64,000 bases of DNA from CAXTEJ01 sp964243295 (GCA_964243295.1 CAXTEJ010000017.1:1-64000), one strand, 5' to 3'; numbered from the stretch's first letter, positions 34,372 through 43,294 are shown. The notes: generated from the sequence alone by a model not told the origin. A program made the numbers and translations.

Positions 34372-37353
34372 TCAACCAGCCGCGTCCTCCACCTGCAGCC
34401 GGACGACGTCAGCCGGCTCGGCGAGCACCGCGGCGACCGCGTGGCGGGCGGCCCACGCCCCGGCGGCGAACGCCAGGCCCCGCGCCAGCCCGTCGGACGT
34501 CGCGGCGTGGACGTCACCGCCCACGACCCACCAGTCGACCTCGTGCCCGTCGACCAGCAGCTCGTCGTGCTCCTGCCAGGTGGTGGGCGCCCCGGGAAGC
34601 ACCGCCCGCACGGCGTCCGGGACGGCCGCGGGCACCCCGTCGCCGGCCACCACCCCGTCCGCCAGCTCGCTCGCCAGCGGCAGGTCGAGCAGGTCGGCCA
34701 GCGCGGCCGCCCGGGCGGCCGGCGCCACGACGAGCCCGCCGAGGTCACCGCGCTGCAGCCAGCGGGCGTCGTCGGCCACCAGCGCGTGGTCGCGGTCGAC
34801 GACCTCGCTGCTCCCGGCCGCGAGCACCCGCACGAGCGGAGGCGCGTCGACCTCGGCGTCGGTCGCCGCCGCCAGCAGCGCCCACGCGCGCAGGCAGGTG
34901 CCGACGTCCAGCACGCGGGCGGGGTCGGCGAGCCGCTCGACCAGCACCGCGGCCAGCCCGTCGGCGTCGCCCACGGCGTCGAGGCCGGTCACCAGCCGCA
35001 GCGATGCGCGCACCCCGGCGTCCAGGCCGGCGAGCCAGCCGGGCGCGGTGTCGAGCAGCCCGGCCAGCGAGGACGGGGCGGCCGGGTCGAGCAGCCCGGC
35101 GGTGCCGAGCTCGCGCTGCAGCCACCAGGCGGTGTACGACGGCACGACCCGCGCCCGCCCGCCGTCGGCCACGCGCACCGGCTCGGTGAGCGCGCGGCGC
35201 CGCAGCGGGTCGGACGCGAGGTGCGCCAGCGCGTGCGGCCACGCGTCCGGGCTCACGAGGTCGAGGTCGCGCACGGCGCTCACCTCCGCGACGGTGCCCG
35301 GCCCCACGTGGGTGGCCCACGCCTGCACGTCGGCCAGGTCGGCGAGCGCCTCCGGCAGGTCGTCGAGCTCGACCTCGCGGCCGGTCACCACCGCGAGGCC
35401 GTCCAGCACGCCCACCGCGCGCAGCACCGTGGCCGGCCAGGCGTCGACCAGGTCGGGGTGCACCCGGCCGACCTCGTCGTCGTCGAGCAGCTCGGCGGCC
35501 ACCGACCCGGGCAGGGTCAGCACCGAGGCGGGCGCCGGCTCGTGCTCGTCGTCGGGCAGCGCGAGGCGGCCCAGCCAGTCCAGCGCCCCGTCGGCCCACT
35601 CACCCGGCAGCGGCGCGGCGTCGCCCAGCGCGACCGCGACGAGCGCGAGCACGGCGTCGGCGACGTCGCCGGGCTCGTCGAGGTCGAGGCTGCGCTCGAC
35701 CGCCTCGCGGGTCGCCGGCTCCTCCAGCACCGCCCGGGCGGTGGCCGGGGTGGCGCCGAGCCGGCCGAGCAGCGGGTGGGCCGCGGCAGGGTGCACCACC
35801 CGCAGCCCGTACGGCGACAGCGTCGCCAGCGCCGCCACGGGCAGGCCCGCGTCGGCCGGCAGCAGCACGCCACGCGCGCCGCGCACCACCCGCCCATCGG
35901 CCAGCGGCACCGGCAACGACGCCAGCACCTCACGGGCGCGGCTGTCGTCGGCGAGACCGGCCAGACCGGCGTACCGCTCGCGCCACAGCTCGGGGTCGCC
36001 GCTGACGGGCAGGGCGTCGACGACGTCCGACAGCGCCATCCGCTCGACGCCGAGGGCCGCGAGCGCCGCGGTCGCCGAGCGGGGTGCGGCCACCAGCCCA
36101 GCGACCAGCCCGGCCAGCACGCGCAGCGCGGCGTCGTCGTCCGCGCCGAGGTCGAGGGCGACGGCGTCGCACGGGCGCAGCAGCCGGTCGGGCTGCTCGA
36201 CCGAGCGCAGCAGCGGAAGCCGCGGTAGCCGCGCCACCACGGCCTCGCGCAGGGCGGCGTCCAGCCCCCCGGCGGGCAGCCCGACCGGCACGAGGGGCAG
36301 CACGTCGGCCCCGGCCGCGGCGCGCTCGACCAGCAGGTCGGCGTAGGCGTCAGCCGCGCGCCGCACCAGCTCGTCGGTCAGCGGCCCCGCCGCGACGTGC
36401 CGGCGGGTCGGGTCGAGCGGCAGGCTCGCCAGCAGCAGCGCCGGCATCGCCAGCGGCTCGTCGGTCTGCGTCGGGGCGTGCAGGAACGCGGGTACGGCAG
36501 TCGCGGGCTCGCGCGGCAACGCCCAGAGCACCTGCCAGCCGCCGCGACGGCGCTCCTCGGTCGGCCGGTCGGCCAACAGCTGCTCGCGCTCGGCGGGCGT
36601 CAACGTCCCGCCGCGCCGGACGACGTGCCACCGCCCCGCGGCGCCCTCGAGCCGGCGCCGGTCGCCGTCGACGTCGATCTCGACCAGCTCGAGCGAGGGC
36701 AGCGCGAGCAGCAGCGCGTCGTCGACCGCGGTCAGCTGCCGGCGCACCAGGTCGGCGCAGGCCTCGTCGCGCAGCGGCAGCACCACGGCGGTGTCGTAGC
36801 CGGCGGGCGGTCCGCCGTCAGCCTCGAACGGCAGCCGCAGCACCGGCACGTGCCCGTCGCGGCGGCGGATCTCAGCAGCGAGCGGCGGGACGTCGGCCGC
36901 CAGCTCGGTGAGGACGTCGGCGGTGTCGGCGCGGGAGAAGCGCACCGCGCCGGTGCGCGACAGCACCGCCGGCTCGTCGCTCACCGCGAGCACCGAGGCG
37001 AAGCCGACGCCGAACCGCCCGACGCTCGCCTCGTCGTCGGTCTTGGCCGACGCCCGCAGCGTCGCCAGCGACTGCACGCCCTCGGCGGTCAGCGGCGCGC
37101 CGGTGTTGGCGACGACGAGCACCGGCGGCCCGCCCGGCTGCTCGCGCAGCGTGAACGACACCCGCCCCGGCACGCCCTGCCGGGCCGCGGCGTCGGCAGC
37201 GTTCTGGGCGAGCTCGACGGCGAGCCGGTCGCGGTAGCCGCCGAGCGCGAGGTCCTGCTCGGCGTTGGCGTCCTCGCGCAGCCGCACCGGGGCGCTCGCC
37301 CAGCCCGCGAGCACCCGCTCGCGGATGCCGGCCGTGCCGAACGGGTCGATCAC
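34372..37353 (-). CDS. sacsin N-terminal-like GHKL ATPase protein
   Basis: A 993-residue protein with an N-terminal GHKL ATPase module: N-box ELAQNAADAA (residues 47-56), a G1-like VANTGAPL, and the G2-like VGRFGVGFASVLAV loop. This arrangement matches the sacsin/Hsp90-like ATP-binding domain found in actinobacteria. The remaining ~750 residues are Leu/Ala-rich helical sequence without a recognised domain. Family function is unknown; a chaperone-like role is inferred. GTG 37353 overlaps the DUF3027 stop by GTGA, so the two proteins are made together. Confidence 0.85.
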   Translation of the reverse strand: MIDPFGTAGIRERVLAGWASAPVRLREDANAEQDLALGGYRDRLAVELAQNAADAAARQGVPGRVSFTLREQPGGPPVLVVANTGAPLTAEGVQSLATLRASAKTDDEASVGRFGVGFASVLAVSDEPAVLSRTGAVRFSRADTADVLTELAADVPPLAAEIRRRDGHVPVLRLPFEADGGPPAGYDTAVVLPLRDEACADLVRRQLTAVDDALLLALPSLELVEIDVDGDRRRLEGAAGRWHVVRRGGTLTPAEREQLLADRPTEERRRGGWQVLWALPREPATAVPAFLHAPTQTDEPLAMPALLLASLPLDPTRRHVAAGPLTDELVRRAADAYADLLVERAAAGADVLPLVPVGLPAGGLDAALREAVVARLPRLPLLRSVEQPDRLLRPCDAVALDLGADDDAALRVLAGLVAGLVAAPRSATAALAALGVERMALSDVVDALPVSGDPELWRERYAGLAGLADDSRAREVLASLPVPLADGRVVRGARGVLLPADAGLPVAALATLSPYGLRVVHPAAAHPLLGRLGATPATARAVLEEPATREAVERSLDLDEPGDVADAVLALVAVALGDAAPLPGEWADGALDWLGRLALPDDEHEPAPASVLTLPGSVAAELLDDDEVGRVHPDLVDAWPATVLRAVGVLDGLAVVTGREVELDDLPEALADLADVQAWATHVGPGTVAEVSAVRDLDLVSPDAWPHALAHLASDPLRRRALTEPVRVADGGRARVVPSYTAWWLQRELGTAGLLDPAAPSSLAGLLDTAPGWLAGLDAGVRASLRLVTGLDAVGDADGLAAVLVERLADPARVLDVGTCLRAWALLAAATDAEVDAPPLVRVLAAGSSEVVDRDHALVADDARWLQRGDLGGLVVAPAARAAALADLLDLPLASELADGVVAGDGVPAAVPDAVRAVLPGAPTTWQEHDELLVDGHEVDWWVVGGDVHAATSDGLARGLAFAAGAWAARHAVAAVLAEPADVVRLQVEDAAG

Positions 37354-38345
37354 CGCTGCAGCGGCTCGGCCTCGTCACCGGCGCCGTCGTCAGCAGGCTC
37401 GACGGCCTCGAGCACCTCGTCGACCTCGAGCACCTCGTCGACCTCGAGCACCGCGTCGACCTCGAGCACCTCGTCGACCTCGAGCACCTCGTCGACCTCG
37501 AGCACCGCGACGACCTCGTCGGCCGGTGCCGGCGTCCGCCCGATGTCGACCTGCTCGTAGCCGGTCTCGTCGAGCACGGGCGGGTCGACGGTCTCGGTGC
37601 TGGCCGGGGTGTCGGACTCGCTGTGGGCGCCGCAGCCGTGGTCGTAGCTCACGACCTGGCCGTCGGACGGCGACCACTCGTTGGCGCACACGCCGAACAC
37701 CGAGCGCAGCGCGCCCGCCATCGGGATCAGGAAGCCGCACGACGCGCACGGTGCGGGCGCCAGCTCGGCGAAGGGGTCGCGCGGGCCGTGCGACCCGGCG
37801 TACCAGCGCTGCGCCGCCTCGTCGCGACCCTCCAGCGACAGCACCCGCGGGCGCCCGAGGCCGAGCTCCCACAGGGCCACGGCGTCGACGTCCTCGTCAC
37901 CGGCCGACTCGTACCCCTGCTCGAGCCGGACGTCGTCAGCGACGCGGGGCAGCACCATGCCGGGGCCGAGGTCGCCGGGGCGGATCCGCTCCGACCACGG
38001 CAGCCACCCGGGCGACAGCACGGCGTCACCGCCGGGCAGCAGGTTCACCTCGCTGACGGTCACGGTGCGCGAGCGCGGTGCCCGGGCGACGGTGACGGCC
38101 CAGCGCCAGCCGCGGTAGCCGGCCGACAGGCACGCGAACGAGTGCGTGGCGACGCGGTCGCCGTCCGGCTCGACGCCGAGGTGGTCACCGACCGTCCCGC
38201 CCTCGGCGACGTCGACGGCGGCGGCCAGCGCGATGTCGACGGCCGCGGCGAGCGTCGCGTCGGCGGGGCGCGACCGGGGCGCCTCCAGCACCGCCTGCGC
38301 GGTGGTGTCGGGGGCGGTCGCGGCGGTTCCGTCGTCGGTGCTCAC
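37350..38345 (-). CDS. DUF3027 domain protein with acidic repeat tail
   Basis: A 331-residue protein. The DUF3027 core has HSFACLSAGYRGWRWAVTVARAP, GDAVLSPGWLPWSERIRPGDLGPGM and a putative zinc cluster (CASCGF, then CANEWSPSDG and HGCGAHSE). The last ~60 residues are repeats of EVLEVD. Function unknown, but it stands in a conserved-looking set with a cold-shock protein and an MFS gene. GTG 38345 lies 6 nt after GACAAT. It is divergent from the MFS gene and coupled to the sacsin-like ATPase downstream. Confidence 0.88.
   Translation of the reverse strand: MSTDDGTAATAPDTTAQAVLEAPRSRPADATLAAAVDIALAAAVDVAEGGTVGDHLGVEPDGDRVATHSFACLSAGYRGWRWAVTVARAPRSRTVTVSEVNLLPGGDAVLSPGWLPWSERIRPGDLGPGMVLPRVADDVRLEQGYESAGDEDVDAVALWELGLGRPRVLSLEGRDEAAQRWYAGSHGPRDPFAELAPAPCASCGFLIPMAGALRSVFGVCANEWSPSDGQVVSYDHGCGAHSESDTPASTETVDPPVLDETGYEQVDIGRTPAPADEVVAVLEVDEVLEVDEVLEVDAVLEVDEVLEVDEVLEAVEPADDGAGDEAEPLQR
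37405..37507. repeat. 18-bp tandem repeat encoding EVLEVD tail of DUF3027
   Basis: Units of ACCTCGAGCACCTCGTCG repeat about five to six times with few substitutions in the 3' part of the DUF3027 gene. Confidence 0.88.
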
Positions 38346-38351
38346 GCCACG

Positions 38352-38357
38352 ATTGTC
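38352..38357 (-). promoter_or_regulatory. -10-like hexamer GACAAT, leaderless DUF3027 start
   Basis: GACAAT on the minus strand ends 6 nt before GTG 38345. Confidence 0.4.
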
Positions 38358-38423
38358 GCGCAGCCGCCGCACCGCAGCGACCAGGGCGGCGCCCGGCTCT
38401 GTCGTCGTGTCACCGGCGACGGG

Positions 38424-38429
38424 CAGGAT
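38424..38429 (+). promoter_or_regulatory. -10-like hexamer CAGGAT, leaderless MFS start
   Basis: CAGGAT ends 6 nt before GTG 38436, the same box and spacing as for the acyl-CoA ligase gene. Confidence 0.45.
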
Positions 38430-38435
38430 GAGGCC

Positions 38436-39836
38436 GTGGCCGCGACCCGAGACCCGCTGCCGCCGCCGGGTGCCGACCGGCGGCGGCCGACGTCCGGGCT
38501 GCCGCAGCAGCGGCGTGGGCAGCAGGCGGGCCGGGTGGTCGCGTCCGGTGCGCGGCGGGTGGCTGGTGCGTCGGGCCGCGCAGCGCGCTTCACCGGTCGG
38601 CGGGTGCGCACCGCGACGCGCGCCCAGGGCGCCTACGAGTCGGGGCTCTCGCGCGTCATCGAGATGCACGCCGTCTCGGCGGCGGGCGACGCGCTGGTGC
38701 TGCTCTCGCTCGCCAACACCGTGTTCTTCTCGGTGCCGGTCGGCGAGGCCCGCGGCCGGGTCGCGCTCTACCTGCTCGTCACGATGCTGCCGTTCTCGGT
38801 GCTGGCCCCCGTGCTGGGCCCGCTGCTCGACCGGTTCAGCCACGGCCGCCGCTACGCCCTCGCGCTCACGCTCGTCTCGCGCGCGTTCCTCGCCTGGGTG
38901 ATGGCCGACGCCATCGCCGGCGGGCAGGAGGGCTTCGCGTTCTACCCCGCCGCCTTCGGCCACCTGGTGGCGAGCAAGGCCTACGGGGTCACGCGCGCCG
39001 CCGCGATCCCCCGCGTGCAGCCCTCGGGGCTCAGCCTGGTGACGGCCAACTCGCGGGTGCTGCTCGCGGGCATCGTCGCGGTCACCATCGCCGGCCCGAT
39101 CGGCGCCGGCGCCCAGCAGCTCGCAGGCCCCGAGTGGTCGCTGCGGCTGGCCTTCGTCGTCTTCGCCGTCGGCACCGCGCTGGCACTGCGGCTGCCCGCC
39201 CAGGTCGACCAGGCCGCGGGCGAGATCGGCGCGCGGCTGTCGTCCGACGACGAGGCGGCGGGGTCACGCTCGGGCCGCTGGAGCATCGGCCCCCGCGTGG
39301 TGCTCGGCCTGCGCGCGGTCGCCGCGCTGCGCGCCTTCACCGGGTTCTTGACGCTGTTCCTCGCGTTCGCGCTGCGCAGCGAGCCCATCTCCGACTCGCT
39401 CCCGACCATCGCCGTCATCGGCTTCGTCGCCGGCGCCGCCGGTGTGGGCAACACCATCGGCACCTCGCTCGGCGCGGTGCTGTCGCGGCTTCGCCCCGAG
39501 GCGGTCGTCACCGCGATGGTGGCGCTCGCCGCCGTCGGCGCCACCATCGGCGCCGTCGGCTACGGCCTGGTGCCGGTGCTGGTCACGGGCCTGTGCGCCG
39601 GGCTCGCCGCAGCCCTCGGCAAGCTCTCGCTCGACGCGCTGGTGCAGCGCGAGGTGCCCGAGGCCGTCCGCACGTCGGCGTTCGCGCGGTCCGAGACCGT
39701 GCTGCAGCTGGCGTGGGTGGTCGGCGGGGCGCTCGGCATCACGCTGCCGGTGTCGGGCGGGCTCGGCCTCGGGATCGCCGCGGCGGGTCTGACGGTGGCG
39801 CTCGGCTTCACCCTGCGAGGCATGGCCCGCCGGTAG
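38436..39836 (+). CDS. MFS transporter (DUF3027-associated)
   Basis: A 466-residue protein. A ~65-residue Arg-rich hydrophilic N-terminus precedes the first membrane helices; YESGLSRVIEMHAVSAAGDALVLLSLANT begins the conserved part, and PVLGPLLDRFSHGRRYAL is the motif-A loop. Roughly twelve helices follow. Substrate unknown. It sits divergent to DUF3027 and converges on the cold-shock protein gene, a grouping that suggests a shared unknown process. GTG 38436 is supported by CAGGAT 6 nt upstream. Confidence 0.88.
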   Translation: MAATRDPLPPPGADRRRPTSGLPQQRRGQQAGRVVASGARRVAGASGRAARFTGRRVRTATRAQGAYESGLSRVIEMHAVSAAGDALVLLSLANTVFFSVPVGEARGRVALYLLVTMLPFSVLAPVLGPLLDRFSHGRRYALALTLVSRAFLAWVMADAIAGGQEGFAFYPAAFGHLVASKAYGVTRAAAIPRVQPSGLSLVTANSRVLLAGIVAVTIAGPIGAGAQQLAGPEWSLRLAFVVFAVGTALALRLPAQVDQAAGEIGARLSSDDEAAGSRSGRWSIGPRVVLGLRAVAALRAFTGFLTLFLAFALRSEPISDSLPTIAVIGFVAGAAGVGNTIGTSLGAVLSRLRPEAVVTAMVALAAVGATIGAVGYGLVPVLVTGLCAGLAAALGKLSLDALVQREVPEAVRTSAFARSETVLQLAWVVGGALGITLPVSGGLGLGIAAAGLTVALGFTLRGMARR

Positions 39837-39842
39837 GGGTGC

Positions 39843-40226
39843 TCAGGCGTCGAGGTCGTCGGCCACGACGCGCAGCATGGAGGCGATCTTGCCCCCGGTG
39901 CCCTTGTCGGGGTAGCGGCCGCGGCGCAGGCCGTTGCCGATGCCGTCGAGCACCTTGATGAGGTCCTCCACGATGACGCCGAGGTCGTCGGCCGGACGAC
40001 GGGTGCGGGCCGCCACGGACGGCGGCGGGTCGAGCAGCGTCACCGACAGCGCCTGGGCGCCGCGGCGGCCCTCGACGATGCCGAACTCCAGCCGTGCTCC
40101 GCCCTTGAGCGTCGCGACGCCGCTGGGCAGCGCCGAGACGGGCAGGAAGACGTCACCGCCCTCGTCGGAGCTGATGAAGCCGAAGCCCTTGTCGGCGTCG
40201 AACCACTTGACCTTGCCTGTGGGCAC
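39843..40226 (-). CDS. cold-shock domain protein with C-terminal extension
   Basis: A 127-residue protein whose first 65 residues are a canonical CSD: TGKVKWFDADKGFGFI (RNP1) and DVFLPVSAL (RNP2-like). The extension (about 55 residues, DDLGVIVEDLIKVLDGIGN) is helical and Lys/Asp-rich. It binds single-stranded RNA or DNA. GTG 40226 has GAGGAG 7 nt upstream. This longer type is the one usually found near DUF3027 in actinobacteria. Confidence 0.92.
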   Translation of the reverse strand: MPTGKVKWFDADKGFGFISSDEGGDVFLPVSALPSGVATLKGGARLEFGIVEGRRGAQALSVTLLDPPPSVAARTRRPADDLGVIVEDLIKVLDGIGNGLRRGRYPDKGTGGKIASMLRVVADDLDA

Positions 40227-40345
40227 CGCTGGACTCCTCGATCGTGGGGGCGCGGGCGCAGCGCCGCGCGGATGCTGCCCGGCCAGGCTAACGCCGGTGT
40301 CCACCCCCGAGCGCCCACCGGCTCTGCGCCGGCCGGACGGCGGTG

Positions 40346-40384
40346 GCTCACCGGTAGCGGTCGGAGCTCACCGGTAGCGGTCGG
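40346..40384. repeat. 19-bp tandem duplication across the HAD-LarE stop codon
   Basis: GCTCACCGGTAGCGGTCGG occurs at 40346-40364 and again at 40366-40384. The second copy contains the stop (TCA on plus, 40368-40370) and last codons of the gene. Confidence 0.9.
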
Positions 40385-41810
40385 GCGCGGCCAGCAGCTC
40401 GTTCATGGCGCCCGACCGAAAGCCCTGCGGGTCGATGACGGCGCCGGTGAAGCCGGCCCCGGTCAGGGCGGCGACCACAGCGGGCTCGACGTCCGGGCTA
40501 ATGGCGGCCAGCGCTGCGGGGTCGACCTCGAGGCGGCCCGCGTCGGAGCCCAGGTCGCGCACCCGCAGGTCGCGGACGGCGATCCCGGCGGCGGCGAGGG
40601 CCGCGCGGGCCGCCCGCTCGGCCCGGTCGACCCGGGCGAGGCCGGCGTCGGTGATCTGGACGCCGTAGGCGATGCGGCTGGACAGGCACGCGGCGGCGGG
40701 CTTGTCCCAGGTCGGCAGGCCCCACCGGGCCGAGGCGGCGCGCACCTGGGCCTTGGTCAGCCCCGCGTCGAGCAGCGGCGTGACGGCACCGCGCTCGGAC
40801 GCCGCGCGGATGCCGGGCCGAAAGCCCGCGAGCACGTCGTCGGCGTTGGTGCCGGTGGCGACCGCCGCGAGGCCGTGCTCGTCGGCGACCGGGCGCAGCA
40901 CGTCGAGCAGCTCGGCCTTGCAGAAGAAGCAGCGGTCGCCGGCGTTCGCGCGATAGCCCTCGCTCGCCATCTCGTCGGTGCGCGGCGACAGATGGGCGAC
41001 GCCCAGCGAGCGCGCGAACGCGATGGCCTCGGCCAGCTCGCCGGTGGCCAGCGACCCGCTCACGGCGGTCGCGGCGGCCACCTTCTCGGGACCGAGCGCC
41101 CGGACGGCGGCGGCGAGCAGCAGCGCGCTGTCGGCACCGCCGCTGAAGGCGACCAGCACCGACCCGAGCGAGACCAGCTGGTCGTGCAGGACCTCGAGGC
41201 GCTGGTCGAGCACGTGCTCGTCCAGGAACGCGGGCAGCTGGTGCAGCGAGTCGATGACGGCGGCGGCGCCCTCGGCGCGCAGGTCGTCCGCGCTCACCGG
41301 GCCGGTCGTCACGCCGACGGGCGTCGCACCCGCCGCGAGCGCCCCCCGCACGTCGCCGACGTGGTCGCCGACGTAGACGCTGACGCCGTGCTCGACCAGG
41401 GCCGTCGCCTTCTGGGCGCCGAACAGGTCGCCGGCGACGACGTCCGGCGCCAGGCCGACGTGCTCGAGCACGAGGTGGACGGCGGACTCGCGCTTGGCGC
41501 TCACCACGACCACCCGGCCGTGCAGGGCGTGCACCGCGTCGAACGCCTCGCGGGCGCCGGGCAGCAGGCGCGTGCCGGCGACGCCGATGACGGGGTAGAG
41601 CTCGCGGTAGCGGGCGCGCGCGGCGGGCACCTGGTCGGCGGGCAGCAGCGGGGCGAGGATGTCCTCGAGCGGCAGGCCCATGAACGGCCACAGCTGCTCG
41701 TGGGTCGGGTGCACTCCCCAGTCCGCCACGGTGGCCTGCAGCGTCGCGACGATCCCCTCGCTGGAGTCGACGAGCGTCATGTCGAGGTCGAATCCAACGG
41801 CGAGGGGCAC
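40368..41810 (-). CDS. HAD-family hydrolase fused to LarE-type sulfur transferase
   Basis: A continuous 480-residue frame. Residues 1-210 are a HAD phosphatase: nucleophile motif FDLDMTLVDS (Asp8, Asp10), VVVSAKRES, and a final VGDHVGDVRGA. Residues about 210-480 are LarE: PP-loop AFSGGADSALL (Ser near 221), CFFC near 290, and KPAAACLSSRIAYG with a Cys near 374, in the motif carrying the sacrificial cysteine of LarE. LarE adenylates and thiolates the precursor of the nickel-pincer nucleotide cofactor. LarB and LarC are not in the window. GTG 41810 lies 6 nt after TACGCT. The gene is divergent from an MFS transporter. Confidence 0.88.
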   Translation of the reverse strand: MPLAVGFDLDMTLVDSSEGIVATLQATVADWGVHPTHEQLWPFMGLPLEDILAPLLPADQVPAARARYRELYPVIGVAGTRLLPGAREAFDAVHALHGRVVVVSAKRESAVHLVLEHVGLAPDVVAGDLFGAQKATALVEHGVSVYVGDHVGDVRGALAAGATPVGVTTGPVSADDLRAEGAAAVIDSLHQLPAFLDEHVLDQRLEVLHDQLVSLGSVLVAFSGGADSALLLAAAVRALGPEKVAAATAVSGSLATGELAEAIAFARSLGVAHLSPRTDEMASEGYRANAGDRCFFCKAELLDVLRPVADEHGLAAVATGTNADDVLAGFRPGIRAASERGAVTPLLDAGLTKAQVRAASARWGLPTWDKPAAACLSSRIAYGVQITDAGLARVDRAERAARAALAAAGIAVRDLRVRDLGSDAGRLEVDPAALAAISPDVEPAVVAALTGAGFTGAVIDPQGFRSGAMNELLAAPDRYR

Positions 41811-41816
41811 CTCGCC

Positions 41817-41822
41817 AGCGTA
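41817..41822 (-). promoter_or_regulatory. -10 hexamer TACGCT, leaderless HAD-LarE start
   Basis: TACGCT on the minus strand ends 6 nt before GTG 41810. Confidence 0.55.
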
Positions 41823-41914
41823 GGCGAGCCGGCACGATGCCTCGCGCCGGACGTCGTCGCCGTCCCCATCAACCGGTTTGGGCGCTGTCGGTGGTGAGCG
41901 GCAGCATGGAGCCC

Positions 41915-41953
41915 ATGCCCGGCACCGACGACCGCACGACCGACCAGTCATGA
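41915..41953 (+). CDS. possible 12-codon uORF overlapping MFS start
   Basis: ATG 41915 lies 7 nt after CAGCAT and starts a 12-codon frame (MPGTDDRTTDQS) whose TGA overlaps the MFS ATG as ATGA. The main gene has no clear ribosome site of its own, so re-initiation from this leader peptide is a reasonable mechanism. Confidence 0.4.
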   Translation: MPGTDDRTTDQS

Positions 41954-43290
41954 CCGACGACAGCACCCCTGCGCCCAGCCGTCCCCGGCTGCGCGAGCTG
42001 TGGACCGACCTGCCGCGCGACGGCCGGCTGCTGCTGTCGACCGTCGTGGTCGACGCCCTGGGAACCGGGCTGGTGCTGCCGTTCGGCGTGGTCTACCTGC
42101 ACGAGGTGCGCGACATCGCGCTGGAGACGGTCGGGCTGGTGCTGGCCGTGCCGGCGGTCGTCGCGCTGCTGCTGCTCGGACCCGTCGGCTCGGTGATCGA
42201 CCGGCTCGGGCCGCGCCGGGTGCTGCTCAGCGCCCTCACCGTGCAGGTCGTGGGCAGCGCGCTGCTGGGCGTGGTCACGACCGCCGCGGGCGCAGCGCTC
42301 GCGCTGGGACTGATCGGCGTCGGGCACGCCGCGTTCTGGCCGGCGTCGCAGTCGCTCGTCGCGGTCGTCGTGCCCTCCCCCATCCGGCAGCGCTACTACG
42401 GCACCAGCTTCACGCTGCTCAACCTCGGCATCGGCATCGGCGGGCTGGTGTCGGGGCTGGCTGTCTCGACCACCGAGCCGTCGAGCTTCACCACGATCTA
42501 CCTCCTCGACGCCGCGACGTTCCTCGCACCGATCGTGGTGCTCGCCGGGCCGCTGCGCCACGTCGGCAACGCGCCCGACGCGCCGCCGGCCCACGTCGAC
42601 GCCGAGCCGGCCAGCTACCGCTCGGTGCTGGCCGACCCGGTCTTCCGCAGCGTCCTGGCGGTCACGTTCTTCTCCGCCCTCGTCGGCTACGCCCAGTTCG
42701 AGGCCGGCTGGACGGCGTACGCGCGCACCGTCGGCGAGGCCTCGACCCGGCTCATCGGCTTCGCCTTCGCCGCCAACACCGCGACGATCGTGCTGCTGCA
42801 GCTGGTCGTCATCCAGCGCATCGAGGGCCACCGCCGCACCCGCGTGCTCATGGTGATGAGCGGGGTGTGGGCCGCGTCGTGGTCGCTCATGGGGCTGTCC
42901 GGCCTCGTGCCCGGCTCTGTCGTCGGGTCGGTGCTGCTGGTCAGCAGCATGAGCGTCTTCGCGCTGGGCGAGACCCTGCTGTCGCCGGTCGCGCCCGCCA
43001 TCACCAACGACCTGGCGCCCGACCACCTGCGCGGGCGCTACAACGCGGTCGCCTCGGCGGTCTTCCAGCTGGCGGCGATCGCCGGCCCGGTCATCGCCGG
43101 GCAGCTGCTCGGACGCCGGATGCCGGCCGTGTTCGTGGCCACCCTGCTCGCGGGCTGCGCCGCGATGGTGGTCGTGCTGCTGCGCCTCGAGCGGGTCATC
43201 ACCCCGCAGGCCAACGGTGTGCCGCCCACCGGTGACGCCGCGCCGCCGCAGGCTCCGGCGCCGGTCGACCCCGTCACCGCCCGCCCCTGA
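41950..43290 (+). CDS. MFS transporter (drug-efflux-like)
   Basis: A 446-residue transporter with about twelve helices, DALGTGLVLPFGVVYLHEV in helix 1 and GSVIDRLGPRRVLL as motif A after helix 2. The sequence resembles DHA1-type exporters; substrate unknown. ATG 41950 lacks a convincing ribosome site but overlaps the stop of a short uORF. It converges on the aldose epimerase (4 bp between stops). Confidence 0.88.
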   Translation: MTDDSTPAPSRPRLRELWTDLPRDGRLLLSTVVVDALGTGLVLPFGVVYLHEVRDIALETVGLVLAVPAVVALLLLGPVGSVIDRLGPRRVLLSALTVQVVGSALLGVVTTAAGAALALGLIGVGHAAFWPASQSLVAVVVPSPIRQRYYGTSFTLLNLGIGIGGLVSGLAVSTTEPSSFTTIYLLDAATFLAPIVVLAGPLRHVGNAPDAPPAHVDAEPASYRSVLADPVFRSVLAVTFFSALVGYAQFEAGWTAYARTVGEASTRLIGFAFAANTATIVLLQLVVIQRIEGHRRTRVLMVMSGVWAASWSLMGLSGLVPGSVVGSVLLVSSMSVFALGETLLSPVAPAITNDLAPDHLRGRYNAVASAVFQLAAIAGPVIAGQLLGRRMPAVFVATLLAGCAAMVVVLLRLERVITPQANGVPPTGDAAPPQAPAPVDPVTARP

Positions 43291-43294
43291 CCGG

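Noticed and set aside
31590..35189. 1199-codon open frame on the plus strand
   Set aside because: It crosses the sigma factor, CSD-like protein, purine permease and ATPase genes antisense and has no domain; composition is a Gly/Arg/His shadow.
37405..37507. Regular repeats considered as a CRISPR array
   Set aside because: Contiguous 18-bp coding repeats without spacers.
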